Source: an uncultured Chromatiaceae bacterium (GTDB taxonomy: Bacteria > Pseudomonadota > Gammaproteobacteria > Enterobacterales > Alteromonadaceae). Taken from it: 8,693 bases of DNA. The DNA lies in the NCBI GenBank assembly GCA_946482615.1, contig CAMLSF010000151.1, positions 1-8,693 on the forward strand, given 5' to 3'. The notes below the pieces were generated by a model. That model was not told where the DNA came from and searched no databases. It saw nothing but the letters and a program-made list of their open reading frames with translations. The translations under genes and the position numbers were made by a program. Positions 1 through 6,918 of this stretch are shown here, piece after piece. Every line of letters starts with the position of its first letter. Positions within the stretch are counted from its first letter, which is position 1.

Positions 1-99
1 AACATCAGCGCTGACAGCGAAGTCGGAAGCAGCGGCTAACAAAGCAGGGGCAGCGGTAAATAAAGGCAATACAAGCAGCAATTTAACTGAGGTTTTCAT
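1..99 (-). CDS. Exported protein of unknown function, N-terminal 33 residues only
   Basis: Only the first 33 codons lie inside the window; the gene continues beyond base 1. The translation begins MKTSVKLLLVLPLFTAAPAL and continues through LLAAASDFAVSADV. It has the shape of a Sec signal peptide: one or two lysines, a hydrophobic core, then an Ala-rich cleavage region around LLA|AASDF. The mature start (DFAVSADV) alternates like a beta strand, which would suit an outer-membrane or periplasmic protein, but this is too little to assign a family. The start is well supported, because AAGGA (106-110 on the complement) sits six bases before the ATG. It runs in the same direction as the chitin operon but lies behind that operon's terminator, so it probably has its own promoter. 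Confidence 0.75.
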   Translation of the reverse strand, partial: MKTSVKLLLVLPLFTAAPALLAAASDFAVSADV

Positions 100-129
100 C
101 GAAGTTCCTTTTATAGTAATCCAGTCTGC

Positions 130-159
130 AATGTAAATTTAATTGAAGCATGATGTAAA
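130..159 (-). promoter_or_regulatory. Possible sigma-70 promoter of the left-edge gene, with a palindrome over the -35
   Basis: On the minus strand TTTACA (154-159) and TACATT (130-135) are 18 bases apart and would start transcription roughly 25 bases before the ATG. The -35 element is embedded in the perfect palindrome GATGTAAACATC (152-163), a possible operator. The -10 matches the consensus at only four of six positions, so this is a weak call. Confidence 0.25.
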
Positions 160-217
160 CATCTATTTTATTGGTTTTGTAACTGTTTGTTTCATAGAGA
201 TGTTTTATTCGGCTAAC

Positions 218-246
218 AAAAAAGCCCGCACAGTGTAAACGGGCTT
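218..246 (-). terminator. Intrinsic terminator of the chitin operon
   Basis: Read on the minus strand, AAGCCCG (240-246) and CGGGCTT (222-228) form a perfect 7-bp stem with an 11-base loop. The stem runs directly into six T residues (218-223, overlapping the stem's last two pairs). It begins 23 bases past the LPMO stop codon, in the right place and orientation to end the three-gene transcript. Confidence 0.9.
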
Positions 247-269
247 ATTTCATTTTCAGAATCAGCTGA

Positions 270-1478
270 TCAGAGGGTGCAAATCAAAGTCCAGCTGCTG
301 TCTGAACCCGGTACAGACTGAGTCCACCAGTTAGCACGATAGAGGTTGTTCTGATAAGACAGGTAATCACCTTCGATGGCATGGTTGGCCTGGCCGCTCC
401 AGTCTTTTTGTGGCCAGTTGGGGTAGGCAAAAATCTGAGCTGCATCTACGCCACCACACCCCGGTGCTGTGGTGTCTGCTGGCTTTAAATCCAGATTAAC
501 AAAGTAGCTGTTATTAGTCAGATAAAAGCGGTTTTGGCTGAGGTTTGGCTGCACAGTGATCTGCGCATTCTCTAACAAACCAATGCGCAGCAGGTTGCTC
601 TGTTGGTTATTCACTTGCGTCGCTAAATCCAGCGCCCATTGTTGATTGAGTGCTGAGGACTCTGTGATCAACAGACTTTGCTGCAGCAGTTCCAGACCTG
701 AGCTATCAAATACTCGCAGTACTGCAGTTTCGCCTGCTGATCCAAGCTGACCTGAAGTTAAATAGCCTCCTTTATCAAACCAGACAGGTTCTGGTTGTGG
801 TTCAGTGCCGCCATTCACCAGTAGGAGATCAGAACAGTTATAAAAACCTTCGCCGGCTGCGTCTTCGCGTTGCCAGCGGGTATAGAGCACGGCTTTACCC
901 TGACGATCGGCAGGCAAATTGATGTTCAGTAAGTAATACCCGGCTTGCGCGGTGACATCAGCTTGCTGATGAATAAGTTGTAATTTATCCCAGCTTAATG
1001 GCTCTGTGGCCGGATCAAAATCAGCACTGGACAAATACACTTGCCAGTAGCTGGGATTATGCGGTGTGGTGGCTTTAAATTTCAGTTGCAGGCTGTTTTG
1101 CTGGCCTAAATCGACAGTGCTGTATTGCCAATCTGCAGAAGGTGCATCCATACCGGCTTTGCGGGCATCGCCGCCAGCACAAAGTAAACCTGTGGTCAGC
1201 TTGGCTTTTACAGCATTGATATCCTGATAGTTGACGACATTACTGGAAAATTCATGGTGCTGACTCAAGGGGTACTCGCCGGACTGCACAAAAGCGGCAC
1301 GACAAGCTAAATTGGGGATGCCTGAGCCATCTGCGGGCCACCAGTAGCCGCCATCTTCTTTGCAGATCTGCTGACGGGCTTTGGGGTATTCGACATAACC
1401 ATGGGCTTGAGTGGTAAAAGAGCAAAATAGACTCAACAGAGCCGCGCTGCTGCTAAACACTAGTTTTGAAGTCTTCAT
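270..1478 (-). CDS. Chitin-active lytic polysaccharide monooxygenase (AA10) with GbpA2-like and chitin-binding modules
   Basis: A secreted copper enzyme of 402 residues that cleaves crystalline chitin oxidatively. Residues 1-25 are a signal peptide ending TTQA; cleavage exposes His26 (HGYVEYP), which is essential because the N-terminal His is half of the copper-binding histidine brace. The second brace His is His140 (TTPHNPSYW), and Phe212 (GFYNCSD) fits the axial position. The pattern WQRxD...FYxCxD resembles Pseudomonas CbpD more than Serratia CBP21. Residues about 232-331 (AVLRVFDSSG...WALDLATQVN) match the second domain of GbpA. Residues 341-402 form a WW-type chitin-binding module (CBM5/12 or CBM73) ending SVPGSDSSWTLICTL. 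The start at 1478 is chosen over a TTG 14 codons upstream because it has a strong AGGAGA site and gives a clean signal peptide; the longer form would read through the intergenic hairpin. It is the last gene of the operon. Confidence 0.93.
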   Translation of the reverse strand: MKTSKLVFSSSAALLSLFCSFTTQAHGYVEYPKARQQICKEDGGYWWPADGSGIPNLACRAAFVQSGEYPLSQHHEFSSNVVNYQDINAVKAKLTTGLLCAGGDARKAGMDAPSADWQYSTVDLGQQNSLQLKFKATTPHNPSYWQVYLSSADFDPATEPLSWDKLQLIHQQADVTAQAGYYLLNINLPADRQGKAVLYTRWQREDAAGEGFYNCSDLLLVNGGTEPQPEPVWFDKGGYLTSGQLGSAGETAVLRVFDSSGLELLQQSLLITESSALNQQWALDLATQVNNQQSNLLRIGLLENAQITVQPNLSQNRFYLTNNSYFVNLDLKPADTTAPGCGGVDAAQIFAYPNWPQKDWSGQANHAIEGDYLSYQNNLYRANWWTQSVPGSDSSWTLICTL

Positions 1479-1484
1479 AAAAAA

Positions 1485-1490
1485 TCTCCT
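1485..1490 (-). promoter_or_regulatory. Ribosome binding site of the LPMO gene
   Basis: AGGAGA lies six bases (all T) before the ATG at 1478. It fixes the start of the LPMO and lies just downstream of the hairpin at 1498-1518, so folding or termination at that hairpin could set how much LPMO is made. Confidence 0.85.
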
Positions 1491-1491
1491 T

Positions 1492-1518
1492 AAAAAGGCG
1501 CCGGTATAGATCCGGCGC
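1492..1518 (-). terminator. Intercistronic hairpin with U5 between the large chitinase and the LPMO
   Basis: On the minus strand GCGCCGG (1512-1518) pairs perfectly with CCGGCGC (1498-1504) around a 7-base loop, followed after one base by TTTTT (1492-1496). It starts 32 bases after the chitinase stop codon and ends just before the LPMO ribosome binding site. It has the form of an intrinsic terminator, though the U tract is short. In an otherwise co-directional cluster it would act as a partial terminator or as a 3'-end stabiliser of the chitinase message. Which of these applies cannot be read from sequence. Confidence 0.7.
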
Positions 1519-1550
1519 AAACATGGGCAGAGAACAAAGAGGCGTAGCTG

Positions 1551-4500
1551 TTAAGATGAGGTGCAGACCAAAGTCCAGCTGCTGTCTGAACCCGGCACTG
1601 AATTCGTCCACCAATTGGCTTTGTAAATCAGGTTTTGATAGCGGATATAGTCGCCACCTGCTGCGTGATCAGTGCGGGGCCATGCAGGGTAGGTCACTAC
1701 AGTGGCGGGGACACCAGCACAACTACCGCCGCCTTCACCACCTGTACCACCACTGATGGTGCCAGCCGGTAACTGTGGATAGTCCTGTTTCAGTGCAAAA
1801 GATTGTGAGCCTACAACGACACGCCAGTTTGACGGCATAGGAATGGGTAAGTAGTAATTTAGCGTGACTTCCAATGACGCACCTGCATCTAAAGGACTGT
1901 GGCCTGGCAACGTAAATTCCACCCTGTGGAAATCATTGTCCAGCCCGCCAATATTGTTGCCTGAGCTGTTGGAGCCATTTTCAATCACAGTGGTGCCTAA
2001 ACCACTTTGGTCTGTGACGTTATTGCCCGTGGCAGTCGGCACATCAAAACTGATTTTTGTGCCACCGGGTAAGCTTTGACCGCTGTTATTGACCAGTGTC
2101 AGTTTAGGATTCAGCGGGTAGTTGGAATCACCTAATTTAAAGCCGCCCAGGCTGACCTTCAGATCCAGACTTCTGGCAGGTATTGGCCGTGGATCACGCT
2201 GATTGCCATACAAGGATGCAGTTTTAAATTTGTTGTAGAAGATACTGGTTAAGTCATCACCAAAACCATATTCGCCTGTGCTGCTGTTGTAGCTGTAATC
2301 ACCAGCCAGCTCCCAGAACATCACGCCACCTATACCACGTTCGATAATGTAATCGGCTTTGGCGGCAATACTGGTTTCATCTTCAATCGACAGGAAGACT
2401 TTTTTGGTGTTATTCCAAAGCCAGGGCGCGACCAGTGTGCTGTCGTAGTGGTGCTGATAGGTGCCAATCAGTTGATCCTCTGGTTGGTTTACCGGATCCA
2501 GACCATAAATAGCGGCATAGCTACCTAAGATCCCAGCTTGCAGGTTTTTGGTGTGCCAGAGTGGATTCGAACCTGCAGGCATTTCATCGCCATCTTTGCC
2601 CAAATCATGCCAGAGGTTGTCTATGCCTACAGCACCGCTGCCACATTGGTTTTGTGGTGATCCGCCGGTTCCGGCAGGACATTGATTCTGGTTAGGCAAT
2701 GGCGCTTTACCCCATAAACCGTTGGTTCCACCTGTCACATTATTCCAGCCACGGCTGTAATAAGGCACACCAATATTGATCCGGCCAGCCTGCATAGCAC
2801 CACGGAAATAGTGGTAAGCCCAGTCCGTATTTAAGTAGCCAATATTTTGGTACTGCGCTGAGTTGTAGTAGTTCCAGGTGGCCAGTTCGTTGTCTTGTCC
2901 ATCGTCAAACAGAGCCGCATTAGGGCCAACATACTGGTTCCAGGCACCATGCAGGTCGTAACTCATAATATTGACGTAATCCAGATACTGAGTGACAGGA
3001 AAGGCTTCCATACCGCGCAGCAGATAACCGGAGGAAGGCGAGGCAATGGTCAGTAAATAATGTTTACCGTCTGCCACTGCTGCTGCGTCCAGTTTTTCTC
3101 TTAAGGTTTTCATCAGCACCACATAAGAGGCCATTAAACCAGCACGACGCGCATTGGATAAGGCAAAATCTTCCGGGTTGCCCGAGTCTTTCATACTGGA
3201 TGGGTATTCGTAATCGATATCGGCACCATCAAAACCATAAGTGCGCAGGAAGCTGACCACTGAATCGGCAAAGGTATTGATACCGCTGTAGTTAATGCTG
3301 TTATCGCTATTGGTGGTCATGCTGTAAAAACCACCACTGGCAATACGTTCACCTGCTTCATTAAAGAAACCACCAGTTTCTGCCCAGCCGCCGATAGAGA
3401 TCAGGGTTTTGACGTGCGGATACTGTTTTTTGTATTTATTCAACAGGTTAAAGTGGCCTTTGTAATTAAACTCCGGATCCATTTCGGCACCTGCCACAGC
3501 AGGCCATTCCATCCCTGTGGCCGGATTGCCGGCACTTTGTGTGTTGCCTATACCAATCTGATTGCTGGCATTTACATGGGCAAAGGCATAGTTAATATGG
3601 CTGATTTTGCTCCATGGAATATTGGGCACTAAGTAGGTTGGCTGGCCATTGGCACCATTACGCCAACTGGTGAAGTAACCAATGATACGGCGTTTATGAT
3701 CGGCGCCCATCAGCTCGCGGCCATTGCTGTCGTACACTGTGCAATAAGGCACATCCAGATTTGGCGTGGCATACAAACCATCAGGACGACAAGCAGCGTG
3801 GCCACTTTGTTCATCTGTCACATAAACTAAAGCTGAGACTTGGCTGGTTGCACCCAGATTATCAGTGGCTATCACTTTCAGTTGCTGCTGGCCTGCTACA
3901 GCTGTCCAACTGGTGGCAAAAGGCGCTGAGGTCTGCTCTGCTAATAAAGTGTTGCCAAGATAAAACTGCACTTTAGCGATACTGCCATCGCTGTCACTGG
4001 CGGATGCGCTGATTAAAATGCTTTCGCCAGTTCTGTATTGGCTGTTGTTGGCCGGGGAAGACAGACTTACCACCGGAGGCTGATTGCCGGGAGATGCGGT
4101 TACACTAAAGGCGACCATGCTGCTTTGGCTGCTGGCATTTTGATTGTCAAAAGCCACCGCATACAGCTGATGATTACCTGCTACAGCTGTCCATAGCGCC
4201 TGATAAGGGCTAGTGGTATCAGAACTGTATAGCTGATTATTCAGGTAAAAATCGACTTTGCTGATACTACCGTCTGAATCTGTGGCAGTGGCTGCGAAAT
4301 TGACCGCTGCGCCCGCATTCAGGCTGGCATTGGCGGTTGGGCTGGTGATAGTTGCACTGGGGAACTGATTTTGCGTTGCGCCATCACAGTTGCCGAGTAA
4401 AGTCCATTCCTGATAAGGATTTGAATACAAAGCCGGGTCGCGGTTTTGGTTCCACCAGTTGGCTTTGTACGCCTTGTTTAACTGCTTAACCTGCGCATTG

Positions 4501-4616
4501 GCGACATAAGTGCCGCCTGCATCCCAGGTGGCGAGCGGAGTGCAGTCTATGGCCAGACTGCTGAAGCTGCTCAGGCTTAACAGCCCGGACAGATAGAGTT
4601 TTTGTACCTGTTGCAT
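1551..4616 (-). CDS. Multimodular GH18 chitinase (CBM - two Ig-like - GH18 - ChiC-type domain - CBM)
   Basis: A 1021-residue exported chitinase hydrolysing beta-1,4-linked GlcNAc polymers. Modules in order: signal peptide (1-22); CBM5/12 (about 24-78, with YKANWWNQ); two Ig-like repeats (about 86-173 and 180-268), both containing ATDSDGSI- or ASDSDGSI-type and WTAVAG motifs; GH18 barrel (about 309-790); a beta-rich region (about 815-950) resembling the ChiC domain found C-terminal in bacterial GH18 chitinases; a Gly-rich linker (954-964); and a second WW-type CBM (969-1019). Catalytic signature DGADIDYE spans 463-470, with Glu470 the acid; SIGG (407-410), MSYD (551-554) and Trp768 (MFWEL) also fit GH18. 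The start at 4616 has a modest AAGAGA site six bases upstream and opens directly into the signal peptide; an ATG 20 codons earlier (4676) lacks both. The architecture recalls ChiC of Pseudoalteromonas operons (from memory), so the symbol is left blank. Confidence 0.93.
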   Translation of the reverse strand: MQQVQKLYLSGLLSLSSFSSLAIDCTPLATWDAGGTYVANAQVKQLNKAYKANWWNQNRDPALYSNPYQEWTLLGNCDGATQNQFPSATITSPTANASLNAGAAVNFAATATDSDGSISKVDFYLNNQLYSSDTTSPYQALWTAVAGNHQLYAVAFDNQNASSQSSMVAFSVTASPGNQPPVVSLSSPANNSQYRTGESILISASASDSDGSIAKVQFYLGNTLLAEQTSAPFATSWTAVAGQQQLKVIATDNLGATSQVSALVYVTDEQSGHAACRPDGLYATPNLDVPYCTVYDSNGRELMGADHKRRIIGYFTSWRNGANGQPTYLVPNIPWSKISHINYAFAHVNASNQIGIGNTQSAGNPATGMEWPAVAGAEMDPEFNYKGHFNLLNKYKKQYPHVKTLISIGGWAETGGFFNEAGERIASGGFYSMTTNSDNSINYSGINTFADSVVSFLRTYGFDGADIDYEYPSSMKDSGNPEDFALSNARRAGLMASYVVLMKTLREKLDAAAVADGKHYLLTIASPSSGYLLRGMEAFPVTQYLDYVNIMSYDLHGAWNQYVGPNAALFDDGQDNELATWNYYNSAQYQNIGYLNTDWAYHYFRGAMQAGRINIGVPYYSRGWNNVTGGTNGLWGKAPLPNQNQCPAGTGGSPQNQCGSGAVGIDNLWHDLGKDGDEMPAGSNPLWHTKNLQAGILGSYAAIYGLDPVNQPEDQLIGTYQHHYDSTLVAPWLWNNTKKVFLSIEDETSIAAKADYIIERGIGGVMFWELAGDYSYNSSTGEYGFGDDLTSIFYNKFKTASLYGNQRDPRPIPARSLDLKVSLGGFKLGDSNYPLNPKLTLVNNSGQSLPGGTKISFDVPTATGNNVTDQSGLGTTVIENGSNSSGNNIGGLDNDFHRVEFTLPGHSPLDAGASLEVTLNYYLPIPMPSNWRVVVGSQSFALKQDYPQLPAGTISGGTGGEGGGSCAGVPATVVTYPAWPRTDHAAGGDYIRYQNLIYKANWWTNSVPGSDSSWTLVCTSS
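3892..4193 (-). repeat. Tandem Ig-like repeat units within the large chitinase
   Basis: The two Ig-like domains share a 17-bp identical stretch (3892-3908 and 4177-4193) encoding WTAVAG, plus DSDGSI.KV.FYL motifs in each copy. The rest of the DNA has diverged, so this is an old internal duplication. Such domains act as spacers between a chitin-binding module and the catalytic barrel. Confidence 0.6.
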
Positions 4617-4658
4617 AATGATTCTCTTATTTTGGGTTCTGATGAATACAATGACAAA

Positions 4659-4698
4659 AAGCAGCGGTTTGGACATTTGAAAAGCCGGGCCTCTGCTT
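4659..4698 (-). other. Weak stem-loop with U tract between the two chitinase genes
   Basis: In the 88-base gap, AAGCAG (4693-4698) can pair with CTGCTT (4659-4664) on the minus strand, with an inner CGG/CCG and a run of T after the stem. The loop is large and the stem interrupted, so any terminator activity would be slight; the chitinases are probably co-transcribed. Confidence 0.25.
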
Positions 4699-4704
4699 CA
4701 GTAG

Positions 4705-6507
4705 TTATTGCGCCGGATGACCTAAACCTTCATGCATGGCGTTGAGGATATGGCCGTTGTCTGCATCCAGTTCCCAGGCGAAAATGCCACCTAAGTTGTA
4801 CTGCAGCACATAGTTGCCTTTGGCCTGCACAGAACGTTTGGTATCGAAGCTGATTAAAGTGCCTATTGCTGAATTCCAGACATAGCTGGCTTTGGCTGTG
4901 TCATCCCATAACAAGCTATAACCATTGGTTCCTGTGCCATTGACGCCACCCATATAGTTGGTTTCGATTTTTTTGTAATCTTCAATACCAGCTTCCCAGC
5001 TGCCGTTGATGCCAGCACCACCAGTGCCGGTGAAAGGGTTGTTGTTAGTTACATTGCTGACATTTTTCCAGCCTCTGCCATACATAGCAGCGCCTATGCT
5101 GATCTTGCCTGCAGGCACCTGACGGGCCAGTAAGTGTTGCACAGCTTCGTGGGCACTGAAGCCTGTCATAGGTGAGTTTGGATTTGGGTATAAGGTGGTC
5201 TGATGGCCTAAAGTACCGTTCCATGCGCCGTAATAGTCGTATGTCATCAGGTTGATGTAGTCCATGTAAGGATGAGCGGCTTCCCAGTCGACCAGTTGCA
5301 GTTTTTGTACACCACCACTCATGGCTGCAGTCAGCTGATAAGTACGGCCTGTTTCCACACTTAACGCATCCATGGCCAGGCGTAAATCACGCATTAACAA
5401 AGCAAAACCTGCACCATCCTGAGGAGAGCCAAGCGTAGGGTGAGCACCACCACCACCGGGAAATTCCCAGTCAATATCAACACCGTCAAAGAAGTCGTAG
5501 CTTTTAATCATATTGACAATAGAGGCAACAAAAGTAGCGCGGGCCTGCGCATTCACCCCTATGGTGTACAGCGGATCAGACAAGGTCCAGCCTCCTACTG
5601 AAGGCAAAATTTTCAGGTTTGGATGCGTTTTTTTCAGCCTGTACAGTTCGGCAAAAATGCCGCGGACAGGCTGATCCCAGGTATCACCAGGATAGGATTT
5701 TTCCAGGGCAGCAAATTTGTCATGCACCACCACTGTGTAGTCAGGTTTGCCGGCACATTGCGCCATTAATGCGCTGTAGCCTTGCGGATTAGCGTTATTG
5801 AGCGAACTGTTTGGGCCACAGACAGGAATAAAACCATAAAACAGGTGGGTCAGATTTTTCGCGGGTATATCAGCGACATGGTAGTTACGGCCATAAATAC
5901 CCCATTCGACAAAATAACCACCGACCATTTTCCCTGTATTGTTGCTATGGGCAACGTTGTTTTGTTTCAGAGGCTGGGGGTAGAGACTGGCATTGATATC
6001 TGTCCAGGGATCAAAACCATCATCGCCCCCTCCGGTATCACCACCGCCTGTGTCGCCCCCTCCGGAGCCCGTCACTGTGATCACCCGTTTATCGCTGGCG
6101 GTACAGGTTTTTGCGGCACCTTGTTGATTACACAGATGCACGACAAATTCATAACTGCCAGCGCTGGTGACCACTGAACTTGTACTGCCACTTTGGGCAT
6201 TCTGGCCATTTGGCGTCAGGGTTGAGCTGTAAACTACGGTTCCATTGCGGATCAGGTTCCACTCGTTGCCATTAGTACCCCACCACATATCCCATTGTAC
6301 CGGGATGCTAAACTGGCCATTGACCAGACTGACATTGCTTTCCTGCCATGCGATCTGAGGTTTGCCGGGTGCTGCTGGTGCTGCACTTAACTGCATAGAG
6401 CTGAGCAAGCCGGTCAAAGCCATAAGAAAAGCAGGATGGCGTAATTTGGTTTGCAAAGCGCTGCGGCCCGATGGTCGACCGTCCTGAGTAATGAATCTTG
6501 TTAACAT
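4705..6507 (-). CDS. chiA: ChiA-type GH18 chitinase with N-terminal ChiN domain
   Basis: A 600-residue exported chitinase that resembles Serratia marcescens ChiA along its whole length; that family degrades chitin processively, mainly from the reducing end. Residues 1 to about 42 are an export signal with an unusually long polar stretch before the hydrophobic core (FLMALTGLL). Residues 46-147 are the ChiN fibronectin-like domain, starting APGKPQIAW, with aromatic residues (WDMWWG). A Gly/Asp/Thr linker (148-164) follows, then the GH18 barrel (about 191-595). DGVDIDWE spans 341-348 with catalytic Glu348; KILPSVGGWTLSDP, MTYDYYGAWN, MYGRGW and FAWELDADNG are all family hallmarks. An insertion subdomain that deepens the substrate cleft is present around 485-560. 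There is no separate CBM. The start at 6507 has GGAG five bases upstream; a GTG 18 codons earlier (6561) has no binding site and lies in the leader hairpin. It is the first gene of the operon. Confidence 0.95.
   Translation of the reverse strand: MLTRFITQDGRPSGRSALQTKLRHPAFLMALTGLLSSMQLSAAPAAPGKPQIAWQESNVSLVNGQFSIPVQWDMWWGTNGNEWNLIRNGTVVYSSTLTPNGQNAQSGSTSSVVTSAGSYEFVVHLCNQQGAAKTCTASDKRVITVTGSGGGDTGGGDTGGGDDGFDPWTDINASLYPQPLKQNNVAHSNNTGKMVGGYFVEWGIYGRNYHVADIPAKNLTHLFYGFIPVCGPNSSLNNANPQGYSALMAQCAGKPDYTVVVHDKFAALEKSYPGDTWDQPVRGIFAELYRLKKTHPNLKILPSVGGWTLSDPLYTIGVNAQARATFVASIVNMIKSYDFFDGVDIDWEFPGGGGAHPTLGSPQDGAGFALLMRDLRLAMDALSVETGRTYQLTAAMSGGVQKLQLVDWEAAHPYMDYINLMTYDYYGAWNGTLGHQTTLYPNPNSPMTGFSAHEAVQHLLARQVPAGKISIGAAMYGRGWKNVSNVTNNNPFTGTGGAGINGSWEAGIEDYKKIETNYMGGVNGTGTNGYSLLWDDTAKASYVWNSAIGTLISFDTKRSVQAKGNYVLQYNLGGIFAWELDADNGHILNAMHEGLGHPAQ
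6023..6065 (-). repeat. Short direct repeats encoding the Gly/Asp/Thr linker of ChiA
   Basis: TCGCCCCCTCCGG occurs at 6023-6035 and again at 6053-6065 on the plus strand, with a related unit between. Read on the coding strand they give GGGDTGGGDTGGGDD. Repeats like this can expand or contract by slippage, changing linker length. Confidence 0.7.
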
Positions 6508-6512
6508 GAAAT

Positions 6513-6516
6513 CTCC
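6513..6516 (-). promoter_or_regulatory. chiA: Ribosome binding site of chiA
   Basis: GGAG five bases before the ATG at 6507. It decides this start over the upstream in-frame GTG at 6561, which has no comparable site. Confidence 0.8.
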
Positions 6517-6552
6517 GGTTCTGTGTTGTAAGCAATACCCTGTTGTTTTGCT

Positions 6553-6588
6553 AAAAAACACCGACTACGGACCATCCTGTTCCCAGTG
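6553..6588 (-). promoter_or_regulatory. Possible attenuator-like hairpin in the chiA leader
   Basis: On the minus strand CACTG (6584-6588) pairs with CGGTG (6559-6563, one G-U pair), with an inner GGA/TCC helix, followed at once by six T residues (6553-6558). It lies about 45 bases before the chiA ATG. The stem is short, so termination strength is uncertain. Confidence 0.25.
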
Positions 6589-6617
6589 CGTTATCAGCAC
6601 CTATAACAGTTGATTTA

Positions 6618-6635
6618 AATGACATCGCTGTCAAT
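6618..6635. promoter_or_regulatory. LacI-family operator-like palindrome (NagR-like) upstream of chiA
   Basis: AATGACATCGCTGTCAAT has half-sites TGACATC and TGACAGC (six of seven identical) around a central CG, the layout typical of LacI-family operators. As I recall, NagR sites in GlcNAc/chitin regulons of gammaproteobacteria and Xanthomonas look like TGACA-N4-TGTCA. It lies 111 bases before the chiA start codon and overlaps a TTGACA hexamer, so repressor binding there would be expected to block transcription. The regulator gene is not in the window. Confidence 0.6.
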
Positions 6636-6691
6636 TTTTGATCTTTACAAAATGGTGATATATTTATGATGGTTTTATTAAGTTGTTAATT

Positions 6692-6705
6692 ATCAAATAT
6701 TTGAT
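6692..6705. promoter_or_regulatory. 14-bp AT-rich perfect palindrome; overlapping FNR/CRP-like site
   Basis: ATCAAATATTTGAT is a perfect inverted repeat lying midway between the two operator-like sites. It overlaps TTGTTAATTATCAA (6683-6696), which matches the FNR form TTGAT-N4-ATCAA at nine of ten positions. In such AT-rich sequence either could be chance. Confidence 0.25.
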
Positions 6706-6739
6706 TTAATTTTTGGGGTTCATGAAAAGATGTATTATA

Positions 6740-6754
6740 TGACAGCGCTGGTCA
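6740..6754. promoter_or_regulatory. Degenerate second LacI-type operator
   Basis: TGACAGCGCTGGTCA has one intact half-site (TGACAGC), the central CG and an 8-bp perfect core (CAGCGCTG), but one extra G offsets the right half-site. Its centre is 120 bases from that of the better site. It may be an auxiliary operator or a decayed copy. Confidence 0.4.
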
Positions 6755-6918
6755 TTTTCGTGCCTTTGTAAGGTATTTTAATCTGAAGTTAGGCTTCAAA
6801 TAGACGAAGCTAATGTGGGTTTTTTCGCCGCCGGCAGCTTTGAATCTAAGTAAAAACATCGGTTTTTCGCCTACAGACCAGGCCCGAACTGAAGTATCAT
6901 CAGCCGGGTGTTAATCCA

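Noticed and set aside
1479..1520. LPMO start extended to a TTG at 1520
   Set aside because: The extension would be coded by the intergenic hairpin and ribosome binding site, and would put 14 Arg-rich residues before a normal signal peptide.
1523..1756. A 77-codon plus-strand open frame opposite the end of the large chitinase
   Set aside because: It is antisense to the chitin-binding module, Cys/Arg-rich in the manner of a shadow frame, and resembles no protein I know.
4617..4676. Large chitinase start extended to an ATG at 4676
   Set aside because: No ribosome binding site precedes it, and the added 20 residues come before an already complete signal peptide.
5782..6177. A 131-codon open frame on the plus strand opposite chiA
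   Set aside because: It lies wholly inside the strongly supported ChiA coding region, antisense to the ChiN-linker part, and its translation shows no recognisable domain.
6308..6535. A 75-codon minus-strand frame overlapping the chiA start
   Set aside because: It overlaps the signal and ChiN region of chiA in another frame; the frame holding ChiA homology is clearly the coding one.
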